Source: an uncultured Sphaerochaeta sp. (GTDB lineage: Bacteria; Spirochaetota; Spirochaetia; Sphaerochaetales; Sphaerochaetaceae). From it: a stretch of DNA of 64,000 nt. Both the position numbers and the translations under genes were made by a program. A model generated the notes under the pieces. It had not been told where the DNA came from, ran no database searches, and saw nothing but the letters and a program-made list of their open reading frames with translations. How positions within the stretch are numbered: the stretch's first letter is position 1; every line of letters begins with the position of its first letter. The stretch spans positions 2,875,757 to 2,939,756 of the forward strand of contig NZ_OY763408.1 of assembly GCF_963667405.1 (NCBI RefSeq), given 5' to 3'. Positions 1-7,611 of this stretch are shown piece by piece.

Positions 1-788
1 ACGAACTCGGCAGTGTAGTCATTGATCGAACTGATCTTGATCCTGCCCTTCTTTGCAGCTTCCTCCACCGAGTGGATCATTGCCTCGCTGGTGGTGCCGT
101 AGGGGAGTTCCTCAATGACGATGCGTTTTGGATCGGATGTATTGAGCTTAGCCCTGATCGAAACCGAGCCTTTGCCGTCATCATAGTTCTCCACATCCAC
201 GATGCCCCCTCCGGGGAAGTCGGGATAGAGGCGGTAGCTCTCACCCTTCAGGGAGGATGCCATGGCATCGAGGACCTCAAAGGCATTGTGCGGAAGGATG
301 TAGGTGCTCATGCCGACCGCAATGCCGCTGACGCCTTGGATCAGAACCACCGGAATCTTTGCAGGAAATGCCACCGGTTCCTGGTTTCTCCCATCATAGG
401 AGTCAACGAACTCGGTCAACTCCGGGTTGTACAGAACCTTCTTGGCAAACGGCAGCAGACGGCATTCAATGTAACGGGCGGCGGCAGCACTGTCCCCGGT
501 AAGGATGTTGCCGAAATTTCCCTGCCGCTCGATGAACAGGTCACAGTTGGCAAGATTCACCAGTGCCTCATAGATGGAAGCATCCCCGTGTGGATGGTAA
601 CGCATCGCCCACCCGACCACGTTTGCCACCTTGTGGAACTTGCCGTCATCCATCTCAAAAAGGGTGTGAATGATACGCCTTTGCACCGGCTTGAACCCAT
701 CGACAAGGTCGGGGATTGCCCGTTCCTTGATGACGTAGCTGGCATATTCAAGAAAGTTTTGTCGGAAAATTGAGTGTGCCTGAGTCAT
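1..788 (-). CDS. parC: DNA topoisomerase IV subunit A (ParC), N-terminal part
   Basis: Breaks and rejoins DNA in topoisomerase IV, with ParE, to unlink daughter chromosomes. The reading frame starts with ATG at 788 and is open to the window edge (262 codons), so the C-terminal part is missing. Visible are the GyrA/ParC N-terminal domain, the HPHGDASIYEA helix (residues about 65-75) and the active-site Tyr at about 105 within GDSAAARYIE. The start overlaps the parE stop as TGATG, which implies translational coupling. Residue 70 is Ala where E. coli ParC has Ser80. A second GyrA is possible, but a full gyrBA pair lies at the other end of the window, so ParC is the better name. Confidence 0.93.
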   Translation of the reverse strand, partial: MTQAHSIFRQNFLEYASYVIKERAIPDLVDGFKPVQRRIIHTLFEMDDGKFHKVANVVGWAMRYHPHGDASIYEALVNLANCDLFIERQGNFGNILTGDSAAAARYIECRLLPFAKKVLYNPELTEFVDSYDGRNQEPVAFPAKIPVVLIQGVSGIAVGMSTYILPHNAFEVLDAMASSLKGESYRLYPDFPGGGIVDVENYDDGKGSVSIRAKLNTSDPKRIVIEELPYGTTSEAMIHSVEEAAKKGRIKISSINDYTAEF

Positions 789-2590
789 CAGATAAGGTTC
801 TCCATAATGAATTCGCGTCGATCAGGAGTGTTGTTGCCCATATAGAACTCCAAAGTCTTGTGCATCTCGTTCATACCTGCAATGGAAACCGGTATGAGAC
901 GCATATCCTCACCGATGAACTGCCCGAACTCCTTGGGATCGATCTCCCCAAGCCCCTTGAACCGGGTAACCTCACTGTTCCTGATCTGGGCGGTTGCATT
1001 GTCACGTTCCCGCTCACTGTAACAGTAGACCGTCTGGTTCTTGTTGCGCACCCGAAACAGCGGAGTCTCCAGAATGTAGACCCGTCCGGCGAATACGAGA
1101 TCCTCAAAATAGGTGAGAAAGTAGGTCATCAGAAGGTTGCGGATATGAAACCCGTCATTGTCAGCATCGGTGGCGATGATGACCTTGCCGTAACGCAATC
1201 CCTCAACCCCATTCTCGATGCCCAAGGCAACCATCATATTGTAGAGCTCTGCATTCTTGTAGATTTCGGTCTTCTTCTTCCCATAGACATTGAGAATCTT
1301 TCCCCGCAGGCTGAATACGGCCTGGGTCATGACATCCCGCGTCTTGGTGATCGTTCCGCTGGCGCTGTCACCCTCGGTGAGGAAGATCATCGAACGCTCA
1401 CACTCATCCTGGTGAGAGGCGCTTTGCCCAAGATGGTATTTGCAGTCCTTGAGCTTGGGTATGTTCAGCGAGACCTTCTTCGCCGACTCCCTTGCTCCCT
1501 TCTTCACCTCATTGAGCTCCTTGCGCAGAGCCTCGTTGTTGATGACTTTCTGGTAGAGTTTGTTCGCTTCCTCGGTATTCTTCAGCAGGAAGTCAATGAT
1601 GGCATCCTTGACCTCATTCACAATCCAGGTGCGGATCTCGGTATTGCTCAGCTTGTTCTTGGTCTGGGACTCGAAAACCGGGTCCTTCACCTTCACCGCA
1701 ATGGCCCCAACCACCCCCTCACGGGCGTCCTGGGGTGCCCAGTTCTTCTTGAAGTGCTCGTTGATCGCCTTGAGGATACCCTCCTTGAATGCGCTCTGGT
1801 GGGTACCTCCGTCGTTGGTATGCTGCCCGTTTACATAGGAGAAGTAGTTCTCCCCATAGCTGCCACCCACATGGGTCAGCGCAAATTCAAGCTGCTTGCC
1901 CTGGTAGTGGATGATGGAGTAGAGGTTCTCACTGCCCACTTCCTTGTCCAGCAGATCGAGCAGACCATGGGCGGAACGGTAGATCTTGTTGTTGTAGTCA
2001 ATCGAGAGACCGGTGTTCAGGTAGGCATAGCTCCAGATGCGGAAGAGGATGAAATCCTCGTTGTAGTGGTAGTCGCCGAAAAGCTCAGGGTCGGGAATGA
2101 ATGTCACCTCAGTCCCATCGGTCTCACCGGTCTTGCCGATCTCCTCATTGACCAACACACCCTGGGAGAAGGTTGCCTTGCTGAACTTGCCCTCACGGTA
2201 GCTGGTGACCGAGAAATGGGAGGAAAGAGCGTTGACAGCCTTCGTACCCACCCCGTTCAGCCCTACCGAAAACTGGAAGACATCATCGCTGTACTTAGCA
2301 CCAGTGTTGATGATCGACACGCAGTCAACCACCTTGCCCAGCGGGATGCCACGTCCATAGTCCCTGACGCGGATCTCACTCTCCTTGAGCCGGATGAGGA
2401 TCTTGCTGCCGTAGCCCATGATGAACTCGTCGATGCTGTTGTCCACCACCTCCTTGAGAAGGATGTAGATACCGTCATCGACATGCGTACCATTGCCCAA
2501 ACGCCCGATATACATACCAGGACGCTTTCGTATATGCTCCAGCGCACTCAGCGTTTGGATCTTTGATTCATCATATGTTGTCTTCGCCAT
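788..2590 (-). CDS. parE: DNA topoisomerase IV subunit B (ParE)
   Basis: ATPase subunit of topoisomerase IV, 600 residues. The N-terminal GHKL ATPase domain shows RKRPGMYIG and the glycine-rich GLNGVGTKAVNAL. The C-terminal TOPRIM domain shows EGDSASGTITKTRD and the metal-binding DADNDGFHIRNL. It is distinct from the gyrB at 59-61 kb ([14 protein letters not shown]), and its pairing with parC marks it as ParE. The ATG at 2590 has no Shine-Dalgarno sequence but lies only 8 nt after a perfect -10 box, so the transcript may be leaderless. Confidence 0.93.
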   Translation of the reverse strand: MAKTTYDESKIQTLSALEHIRKRPGMYIGRLGNGTHVDDGIYILLKEVVDNSIDEFIMGYGSKILIRLKESEIRVRDYGRGIPLGKVVDCVSIINTGAKYSDDVFQFSVGLNGVGTKAVNALSSHFSVTSYREGKFSKATFSQGVLVNEEIGKTGETDGTEVTFIPDPELFGDYHYNEDFILFRIWSYAYLNTGLSIDYNNKIYRSAHGLLDLLDKEVGSENLYSIIHYQGKQLEFALTHVGGSYGENYFSYVNGQHTNDGGTHQSAFKEGILKAINEHFKKNWAPQDAREGVVGAIAVKVKDPVFESQTKNKLSNTEIRTWIVNEVKDAIIDFLLKNTEEANKLYQKVINNEALRKELNEVKKGARESAKKVSLNIPKLKDCKYHLGQSASHQDECERSMIFLTEGDSASGTITKTRDVMTQAVFSLRGKILNVYGKKKTEIYKNAELYNMMVALGIENGVEGLRYGKVIIATDADNDGFHIRNLLMTYFLTYFEDLVFAGRVYILETPLFRVRNKNQTVYCYSERERDNATAQIRNSEVTRFKGLGEIDPKEFGQFIGEDMRLIPVSIAGMNEMHKTLEFYMGNNTPDRREFIMENLI

Positions 2591-2598
2591 GACTGGGT

Positions 2599-2627
2599 AT
2601 TATATCAGAATTCCTTCAGGATAGCAA
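2599..2627 (-). promoter_or_regulatory. Sigma70-type promoter of parE, possibly leaderless
   Basis: On the minus strand TTGCTA (2627-2622) and TATAAT (2604-2599) are separated by 17 nt. The -10 ends 8 nt before the ATG at 2590, so transcription should start at or next to the start codon. No Shine-Dalgarno sequence fits in between. Confidence 0.55.
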
Positions 2628-2683
2628 AATAGTGTATATCTTTCCTCCTTGCAGGCTGATGACGGGTGCTGTACCGTACCCAT

Positions 2684-3280
2684 ATGGATACTTCCCTGAT
2701 TCCCTATCTTATCCTCTCCTTCCTCCACTTGAGCCTGAGAAGCGAAGGAAAACACAGAGCAGTAGTGGCGACGAAGGCTCTGCTCATGCCTTCACTTGCT
2801 CTCTTTGTGCCCAGAACTCAAGCTTACAGCTATCTTCTGCTCGGCCTGGCACTGGCAACAGCCGGTGATGTGGTGCTGACCAAATCCAAGCAATACCGCT
2901 GGTTCCTTGCAGGCATGGGGCTGTTCGCTTTGTCCCACATAGCCTACAGCCTTCAGCTTCTCAACTCTTTTGTCGCCCCTCTTCCCACGCTCCTGGCATT
3001 TGTCATCCTCGCGGTGGTTGCCTTTGTACTCATCCGGACCCTTGGCAAGGGCAAGGGTTGGCTCAAATACCTGCTCTATGCCTTGAATCTCTCAGCCATG
3101 AGTGCCCTCTGCGTTGGCAGCGGCTCGCTGGTGTGCATGCTTGGAGCCTTGGCCTTCCTCTTCTCAGACGGTATGATTGCATTGGATTCCCTGGGAGTGA
3201 GGACAAGCAAGAAAATCAGTGAGATGTCCTTATATATCCTTGCCCAACTTTTGTTGGTGCTTGGTTTCACCACCCTATAG
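2684..3280 (+). CDS. YhhN/TMEM86 family integral membrane protein
   Basis: About 198 residues with 7-8 hydrophobic segments. The spacing of motifs (TKALLMPSLAL near the N-terminus, LGLALATAGDVVL in the middle, FLFSDGMIALDS near the C-terminus) fits the YhhN family. Eukaryotic members hydrolyse the vinyl-ether bond of lysoplasmalogens; the bacterial role is less certain. A plasmalogen-related function would suit an anaerobic spirochaete, but that is inference. I chose the ATG at 2684; an in-frame GTG at 2666 is the alternative, and neither has a strong ribosome binding site. It precedes corA by 9 nt. Confidence 0.65.
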   Translation: MDTSLIPYLILSFLHLSLRSEGKHRAVVATKALLMPSLALFVPRTQAYSYLLLGLALATAGDVVLTKSKQYRWFLAGMGLFALSHIAYSLQLLNSFVAPLPTLLAFVILAVVAFVLIRTLGKGKGWLKYLLYALNLSAMSALCVGSGSLVCMLGALAFLFSDGMIALDSLGVRTSKKISEMSLYILAQLLLVLGFTTL

Positions 3281-3289
3281 GAGATTGCC

Positions 3290-4330
3290 ATGCAGGATAA
3301 GAAACAGCGCCCCTTGTTGCACAAGAAAAAGGAAGGGTTGGCTCCCGGAGCCTTGGTGTATGTAGGGGATACGATTGAGGAACAGACCAGCATTCGTACC
3401 CACCGTTACAGCAACGGGTACTATGGCCAGGAGGAAGGATTCAGCAAGGCGGAAGAGGGGACTCTGTGGGTGGAGATCACCGGCCTGAAGGATATCAGGG
3501 AAATCGTACGGATCGCCAAGGAGTTCTCCCTCTCCAACCTCAGCCTTGAGGATGTCTTTTCAACCGACCAACGCCTGAAGGTTGACCGATACGACTCCTA
3601 TCTTTCGGCAACCCTCCGCATCCTGGACAGCAAAGAGGCCCCCGAACAGCAGCTCTCCCTCTTTTTGGGCAAGAATTGGGTCCTCTCCATCGCAGAGAAC
3701 AAGAGCGATGTGTTCGAACCCTTGGTCCGTCAGCTTGCGACCAACCAATCAAAGCTGCAAGCGGGAAGCGCAGGCATGCTCTTCCACTCCCTGATGGACC
3801 GGGTGGTGGACCAATACCTGGTGAAAGCTGACGAGCTTGAGCTGAAAACCGAACATCTGGAAGAACAGGTCATTACCTCCCCCCAGTCAACCGATGCCCC
3901 CACCATTCACCAGCATAAGGCCGAGATCCTCCGCCTCAGGAGGATGACCAGCCCACTGAGAGAAATTCTCACCACCCTGCTCCGCTCGGAAAGCGAGTAT
4001 CTGGACAAGAACACCCTTTTCCTGCTGAAGGACATCCAGGACCATGCACTGTGGCTGAGTGAGGAGTGCGACATGCTTCGCGAGACCGTCTCGGGCATCA
4101 TGGAAGTCTATCTGTCCAGCTTGGATATGCGGATGAACTCCATCATGAAGGTACTGACCATCATCTCCACGATATTCATTCCCCTGACCTTCCTCACCGG
4201 TCTGTATGGGATGAATTTTGCCACCATGCCCTTCACCACTGCATGGTGGGGGTTCTATGCGATTGTCTTCTGTTGTATCCTCGTCGTTGCACTCATGGTC
4301 ATCTATTTCAGGAGGAAGCAGTGGTGGTAG
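3290..4330 (+). CDS. corA: CorA family magnesium/cobalt transporter
   Basis: Inner-membrane divalent cation channel of 346 residues. A long soluble N-terminal domain with alpha-helical stretches (residues 1-285) is followed by two transmembrane helices. The signature YGMNF lies at the end of the first helix (about residue 304) and a basic tail (YFRRKQWW) follows the second. The ATG has an AGGAG 7 nt upstream that overlaps the stop of the YhhN gene, so the two are likely co-transcribed. A CNNM/CorC-type gene lies 2 kb downstream, which makes this a small divalent-cation neighbourhood. Confidence 0.9.
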   Translation: MQDKKQRPLLHKKKEGLAPGALVYVGDTIEEQTSIRTHRYSNGYYGQEEGFSKAEEGTLWVEITGLKDIREIVRIAKEFSLSNLSLEDVFSTDQRLKVDRYDSYLSATLRILDSKEAPEQQLSLFLGKNWVLSIAENKSDVFEPLVRQLATNQSKLQAGSAGMLFHSLMDRVVDQYLVKADELELKTEHLEEQVITSPQSTDAPTIHQHKAEILRLRRMTSPLREILTTLLRSESEYLDKNTLFLLKDIQDHALWLSEECDMLRETVSGIMEVYLSSLDMRMNSIMKVLTIISTIFIPLTFLTGLYGMNFATMPFTTAWWGFYAIVFCCILVVALMVIYFRRKQWW

Positions 4331-5154
4331 TCAATTCCCTTGCCGAGGTTGGCATCGATCATCTACTGGAGGCGTTCAACGACGCCTTCAGCGATTATGA
4401 CGTTCCAATGCAGATGGACAAGACCCAGCTTATACGTCATATGCATACCAATGGATGCAGTCTGGACGATTCCGTCGGCCTCTTTGATGAGGAACGGCTG
4501 GTTGGATTTCTGCTGGTGGCACGACGCACCACAACCGCCTATGACGGGGGAACCGGAATACGGGTGGCATATCGGGGGCAGGGGCTTGCGCACCTGCTGA
4601 TCGATGAAGCCATCAAGCACACCGCCAAACGCGGTTGCACATCCTTTGTCCTGGAAGTCCTCGACACCAATGAGCATGCAAAGAAACTCTATGAGAAGCA
4701 CGGCTTTGCAACGATTCGGACATTGGCCTGCCATCGCAAGGAGCGCCCCACCCCATTGCGGGAGGGAACTCTGAAACTGGAGCAACAAAGTGAGCTTTGT
4801 CTTGGTCGGGGGGAGTGCCAGCCAAGCTGGCAGTACAGCGAGCCATCGCTCAAAGCAGGCTCCTATACAGGCTTTGCCATCGTTTGCAACAGAGAAACGG
4901 TTGGTACGCTCTGCTTGGACACCAAGAGGGGAATGATAGCCCAGATCTTCATAGAGCCCAACCAAAGAAGGAGAGGCTATGCAAAAGAGGCTCTTCTTGC
5001 GGCACAAGCTTTGTGTGAATCGGACCACCTCTCCTTCTACAACGTGGATACCGCTTGCCTGGATCTTCAGGGTTTTCTCGCAGCGGTCGGCTTTCACTGT
5101 GTCCTTACCCAAAGTGAGATGCATCGCTCCCTGACACCACAGGCCAGAGCATGA
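4321..5154 (+). CDS. Tandem GNAT-family N-acetyltransferase
   Basis: About 277 residues with two GNAT folds. The first (residues 1-140) has the acetyl-CoA loop VAYRGQGLAHLLIDEA and the beta5-alpha4 segment NEHAKKLYEKHGF. The second (about 185-270) has IEPNQRRRGYAKEALLAAQAL. The substrate is unknown. The frame is open well upstream inside corA, but AGGAGG at 4310-4315 points to GTG 4321 (or 4324) as the start, overlapping the corA stop. The stop overlaps the next GNAT gene as ATGA, so corA and the two acetyltransferases are probably one operon. Confidence 0.75.
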   Translation: MVVVNSLAEVGIDHLLEAFNDAFSDYDVPMQMDKTQLIRHMHTNGCSLDDSVGLFDEERLVGFLLVARRTTTAYDGGTGIRVAYRGQGLAHLLIDEAIKHTAKRGCTSFVLEVLDTNEHAKKLYEKHGFATIRTLACHRKERPTPLREGTLKLEQQSELCLGRGECQPSWQYSEPSLKAGSYTGFAIVCNRETVGTLCLDTKRGMIAQIFIEPNQRRRGYAKEALLAAQALCESDHLSFYNVDTACLDLQGFLAAVGFHCVLTQSEMHRSLTPQARA

Positions 5155-6152
5155 GCGACTATCTGATCCAGCCGCTCGCCGAAGGGCAACAGGAAGAAGC
5201 GCTCCAGCTCATGCGCCGTATCTTCGAACCAAGCCTTCACTCCATCTTTTTCCTGCACCCGGAGACCACGTTGGTGGTACGTTTCGAAGGCAAGCTGGTG
5301 GGAGGACTCAATCTTGATGTCTATCGGGTGAACACCCAGGTAACGATGGGGTACCTGGGTTGGCTGTACATCGATGAGCAGCACCGGGGAAAGGGCCTTG
5401 CAGGTCGTTTGATCGACGAGGCACTCATCTTCCTCCGTGACCTTGGCTGCACCGATGCAGCTGGGTGTGTGGAGGGAGACAATCCTGCTTCCTTCCGGCA
5501 ATTGGAGCAACGCGGCTTTGCCATCCGCTCCCTCTCCTTCCAACTCAAGCGCTACCGGTTGGGAGTGGCCAAGGTCTGGTCCCACGCATCACGGTTCTTC
5601 GACATGGGGTATTTCTTCTGGCAATCAAGCCTGAAGGAGGAGCAAGCGACACCCTATCCCACCAACCTTTCGGCTTATGTGCGTACAGTCTTGGGAAACA
5701 CGCTCGCCTTCTCATTGCTCGTCCTCGGGTGGAACATTCCGGCACTGCTCTCCCTGCCCTGGACACAGGGAAAAGCCGACAGTGAGCCGACGCTTCTACT
5801 CCTGATCCCCATGCTTGCTCTTTCAGTACGCACCCTCTCCATGCTTCTGGTGGCGCGAATCCACAAACTTCCTGTGGTCTATCGCGGTTGGGATACTGCC
5901 TATGTGGCCGCCTATCTGGCACCATTGTTGCTGGGAATCCCCTTTCCGAATCCCGGAAACCTCTACATCAGGGGAAGTGACTGGTCACCCAAGGAACAGG
6001 CAAAGCCCCTCTTTGCCATGGGCCTGGCCTCCACCGTCTCGCTTGCACTCCTCTCCCTCCTCGTTCCCCATCCCTATGTGGTGATGCTTCTTTTGCTTGA
6101 TACCTTTTTCTCGAAATATCCCTTCTGCGGCTTCAATGCATCGCGCATCTAG
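5151..6152 (+). CDS. GNAT domain fused to a degenerate M50-like membrane domain
   Basis: 333 residues. The N-terminal half (1-140) is a GNAT acetyltransferase with DEQHRGKGLAGRLIDEA and DNPASFRQLEQRGF. The C-terminal half (about 175-333) is membrane-embedded. It resembles COG1994/M50 site-2-protease-like proteins: a hydrophobic helix ending in LLVARIHKLPVVYRGW, then PNPGNLYIRGSDWSPKEQA, then hydrophobic FAMGLASTVSLALL and a final PFCGFNASRI. The expected zinc motif HExxH is replaced by RTLSM and the later Asp is missing, so any protease activity is probably lost. The pairing of domains suggests membrane-tethered acetylation, which is inference. It is translationally coupled to the preceding GNAT gene (ATGA). 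Confidence 0.6.
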   Translation: MSDYLIQPLAEGQQEEALQLMRRIFEPSLHSIFFLHPETTLVVRFEGKLVGGLNLDVYRVNTQVTMGYLGWLYIDEQHRGKGLAGRLIDEALIFLRDLGCTDAAGCVEGDNPASFRQLEQRGFAIRSLSFQLKRYRLGVAKVWSHASRFFDMGYFFWQSSLKEEQATPYPTNLSAYVRTVLGNTLAFSLLVLGWNIPALLSLPWTQGKADSEPTLLLLIPMLALSVRTLSMLLVARIHKLPVVYRGWDTAYVAAYLAPLLLGIPFPNPGNLYIRGSDWSPKEQAKPLFAMGLASTVSLALLSLLVPHPYVVMLLLLDTFFSKYPFCGFNASRI

Positions 6153-6195
6153 AGAGGAAAGCGAACACTTGCCATCCTTCCCGCTCTCATCACCC

Positions 6196-6225
6196 TTGTC
6201 TGCTGTACACTTCTGTTGGTATACT
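6196..6225 (+). promoter_or_regulatory. Putative promoter of the CNNM/CorC gene
   Basis: TTGTCT (6196-6201) and TATACT (6220-6225) are separated by 18 nt and lie about 85 nt before the ATG at 6309. The intervening leader holds no gene I can support. Confidence 0.4.
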
Positions 6226-6308
6226 GACTGCATTATGGATGACCCGTTACCTAGAAAGGGGTGCTCTGATGAACACCCAATGTTGTTGTTTGTGGCCGGG
6301 AGGTGTAC

Positions 6309-7571
6309 ATGCAGGTACAACTGACCTCCATCATCATTCTGTTGATCTTTTCTGCAATATTCAGCGCCACGGAAACCGCGTTCACGTCGCTCTCCTTCGT
6401 ACAGCTCAAGATCCTGGAGAACCGAAAAAGCCGCGCAAGCAGGCTTGCCTACCGGCTCAGCCAAAGGCGTGAGGAGCTCATCACCACGGTCTTGGTCGGA
6501 AACAATGTGGTGAACATTTCCGTCTCGTCACTGGTCACCACCTTTGCCATTGAGTTCTTCTCCAGCCAAGCCATCGGATATGCCACCGGTATCCTTACCC
6601 TGGTCATCCTCATCTTTGGGGAGATCACCCCCAAGCAGCTGGCCCTGACCCACAACATGAAGATTGCCGTCTTCATGGCCTATCCCATGCGCTTTCTCAC
6701 CACGATTCTCTTTCCGGTGATCTGGGCGCTGAGACACTTCTCAGCCCTCATCACCCGTCTCTTCTCCTCCCATGCCGACCCTACCATCACCACAGAAGGG
6801 GTGATGCACATGGTTGATGCGGCAGAGGATGTCGGCTTGGTGGACCAGTATGAGTCGGATCTCATGCAACGGGCAATCCACTTCAGTGAGACGCAGGTGA
6901 GAACCATCATGACCCACCGGACCAATGTGTTTTGCATCAGCGACGAGCTGACCATCCGCGATGCCTTTCCTTCCATCGTACGCTCGGGCTTCAGCCGCAT
7001 CCCCATCTTCCACGGAACTCCGGAGAACATCATCGGCATTGTGCTGGTACGTGACATTCTCAGGGCCCAATTGGAAAAACGGATGGACAAGATGCTCTCC
7101 TCGATCTCGCGCGAACCGATGTTCGTCCCCGAACAGATGCACCTCGATGATGTCTTCTATCTCTTCAAGAAGGCAAAGCTGCAGCAGGCCATCGTCCTGG
7201 ATGAGTATGGTGGCTTCAGCGGGGTGGTGACCATGGAGGATGTGGCCGAGCAACTCTTCGGCGAGCTCTATGACGAGCATGAGCGCCGCTTCCCCGACCG
7301 TATTGTGGAGCGGGAGCAGAAGCCCGGCACCTTCCTGGTCATGGCAGACACCCCCTTCCAGCAGATGGTTGACGAGTTGGACCTGATGGTGGATGAGCAC
7401 AAGGGACGTACCTCCACGGTGGCTGCCTATGTGCTTGACCTCATCGGGGACATCCCCAGTGAAGGGGAAGTGGTGCAGTCTCCGCTGGGAACCTTCAGAA
7501 TCATCTCCATGAAGGGGAACAGGATGGAAGCCGTGGAATTTTCCCCAACCATTGATGACGGAACCCTCTAG
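6309..7571 (+). CDS. CNNM/CorC (HlyC) family transporter with CBS domains
   Basis: Membrane protein of about 420 residues. Order: DUF21/CNNM transmembrane domain (1-190, with FSATETAF and FGEITPKQLAL), a CBS pair (about 205-330, with MTHRTNVF, SRIPIF and VLDEYGGFSGVVTMEDV), then a CorC/HlyC C-terminal domain (335-415). CNNM/CorC proteins act in Mg2+ efflux or cobalt resistance. The ATG at 6309 is preferred over GTG 6303 because GGGAGG (6298-6303) sits 5 nt before it. Its nearness to corA fits a role in divalent-cation balance. Confidence 0.85.
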   Translation: MQVQLTSIIILLIFSAIFSATETAFTSLSFVQLKILENRKSRASRLAYRLSQRREELITTVLVGNNVVNISVSSLVTTFAIEFFSSQAIGYATGILTLVILIFGEITPKQLALTHNMKIAVFMAYPMRFLTTILFPVIWALRHFSALITRLFSSHADPTITTEGVMHMVDAAEDVGLVDQYESDLMQRAIHFSETQVRTIMTHRTNVFCISDELTIRDAFPSIVRSGFSRIPIFHGTPENIIGIVLVRDILRAQLEKRMDKMLSSISREPMFVPEQMHLDDVFYLFKKAKLQQAIVLDEYGGFSGVVTMEDVAEQLFGELYDEHERRFPDRIVEREQKPGTFLVMADTPFQQMVDELDLMVDEHKGRTSTVAAYVLDLIGDIPSEGEVVQSPLGTFRIISMKGNRMEAVEFSPTIDDGTL

Positions 7572-7611
7572 ACAGGCTTTCTCGGCGTTGACTGATTAGG
7601 GTTGCAAAGGT

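Noticed and set aside
770..2566. A 598-codon open frame opposite parE
   Set aside because: Shadow of parE; all conserved topoisomerase motifs are on the minus strand.
6236..6325. A 29-codon plus-strand frame before the CNNM gene (MDDPLPRKGCSDEH...)
   Set aside because: No ribosome binding site and no resemblance to a known leader peptide; it runs past the real start at 6309.
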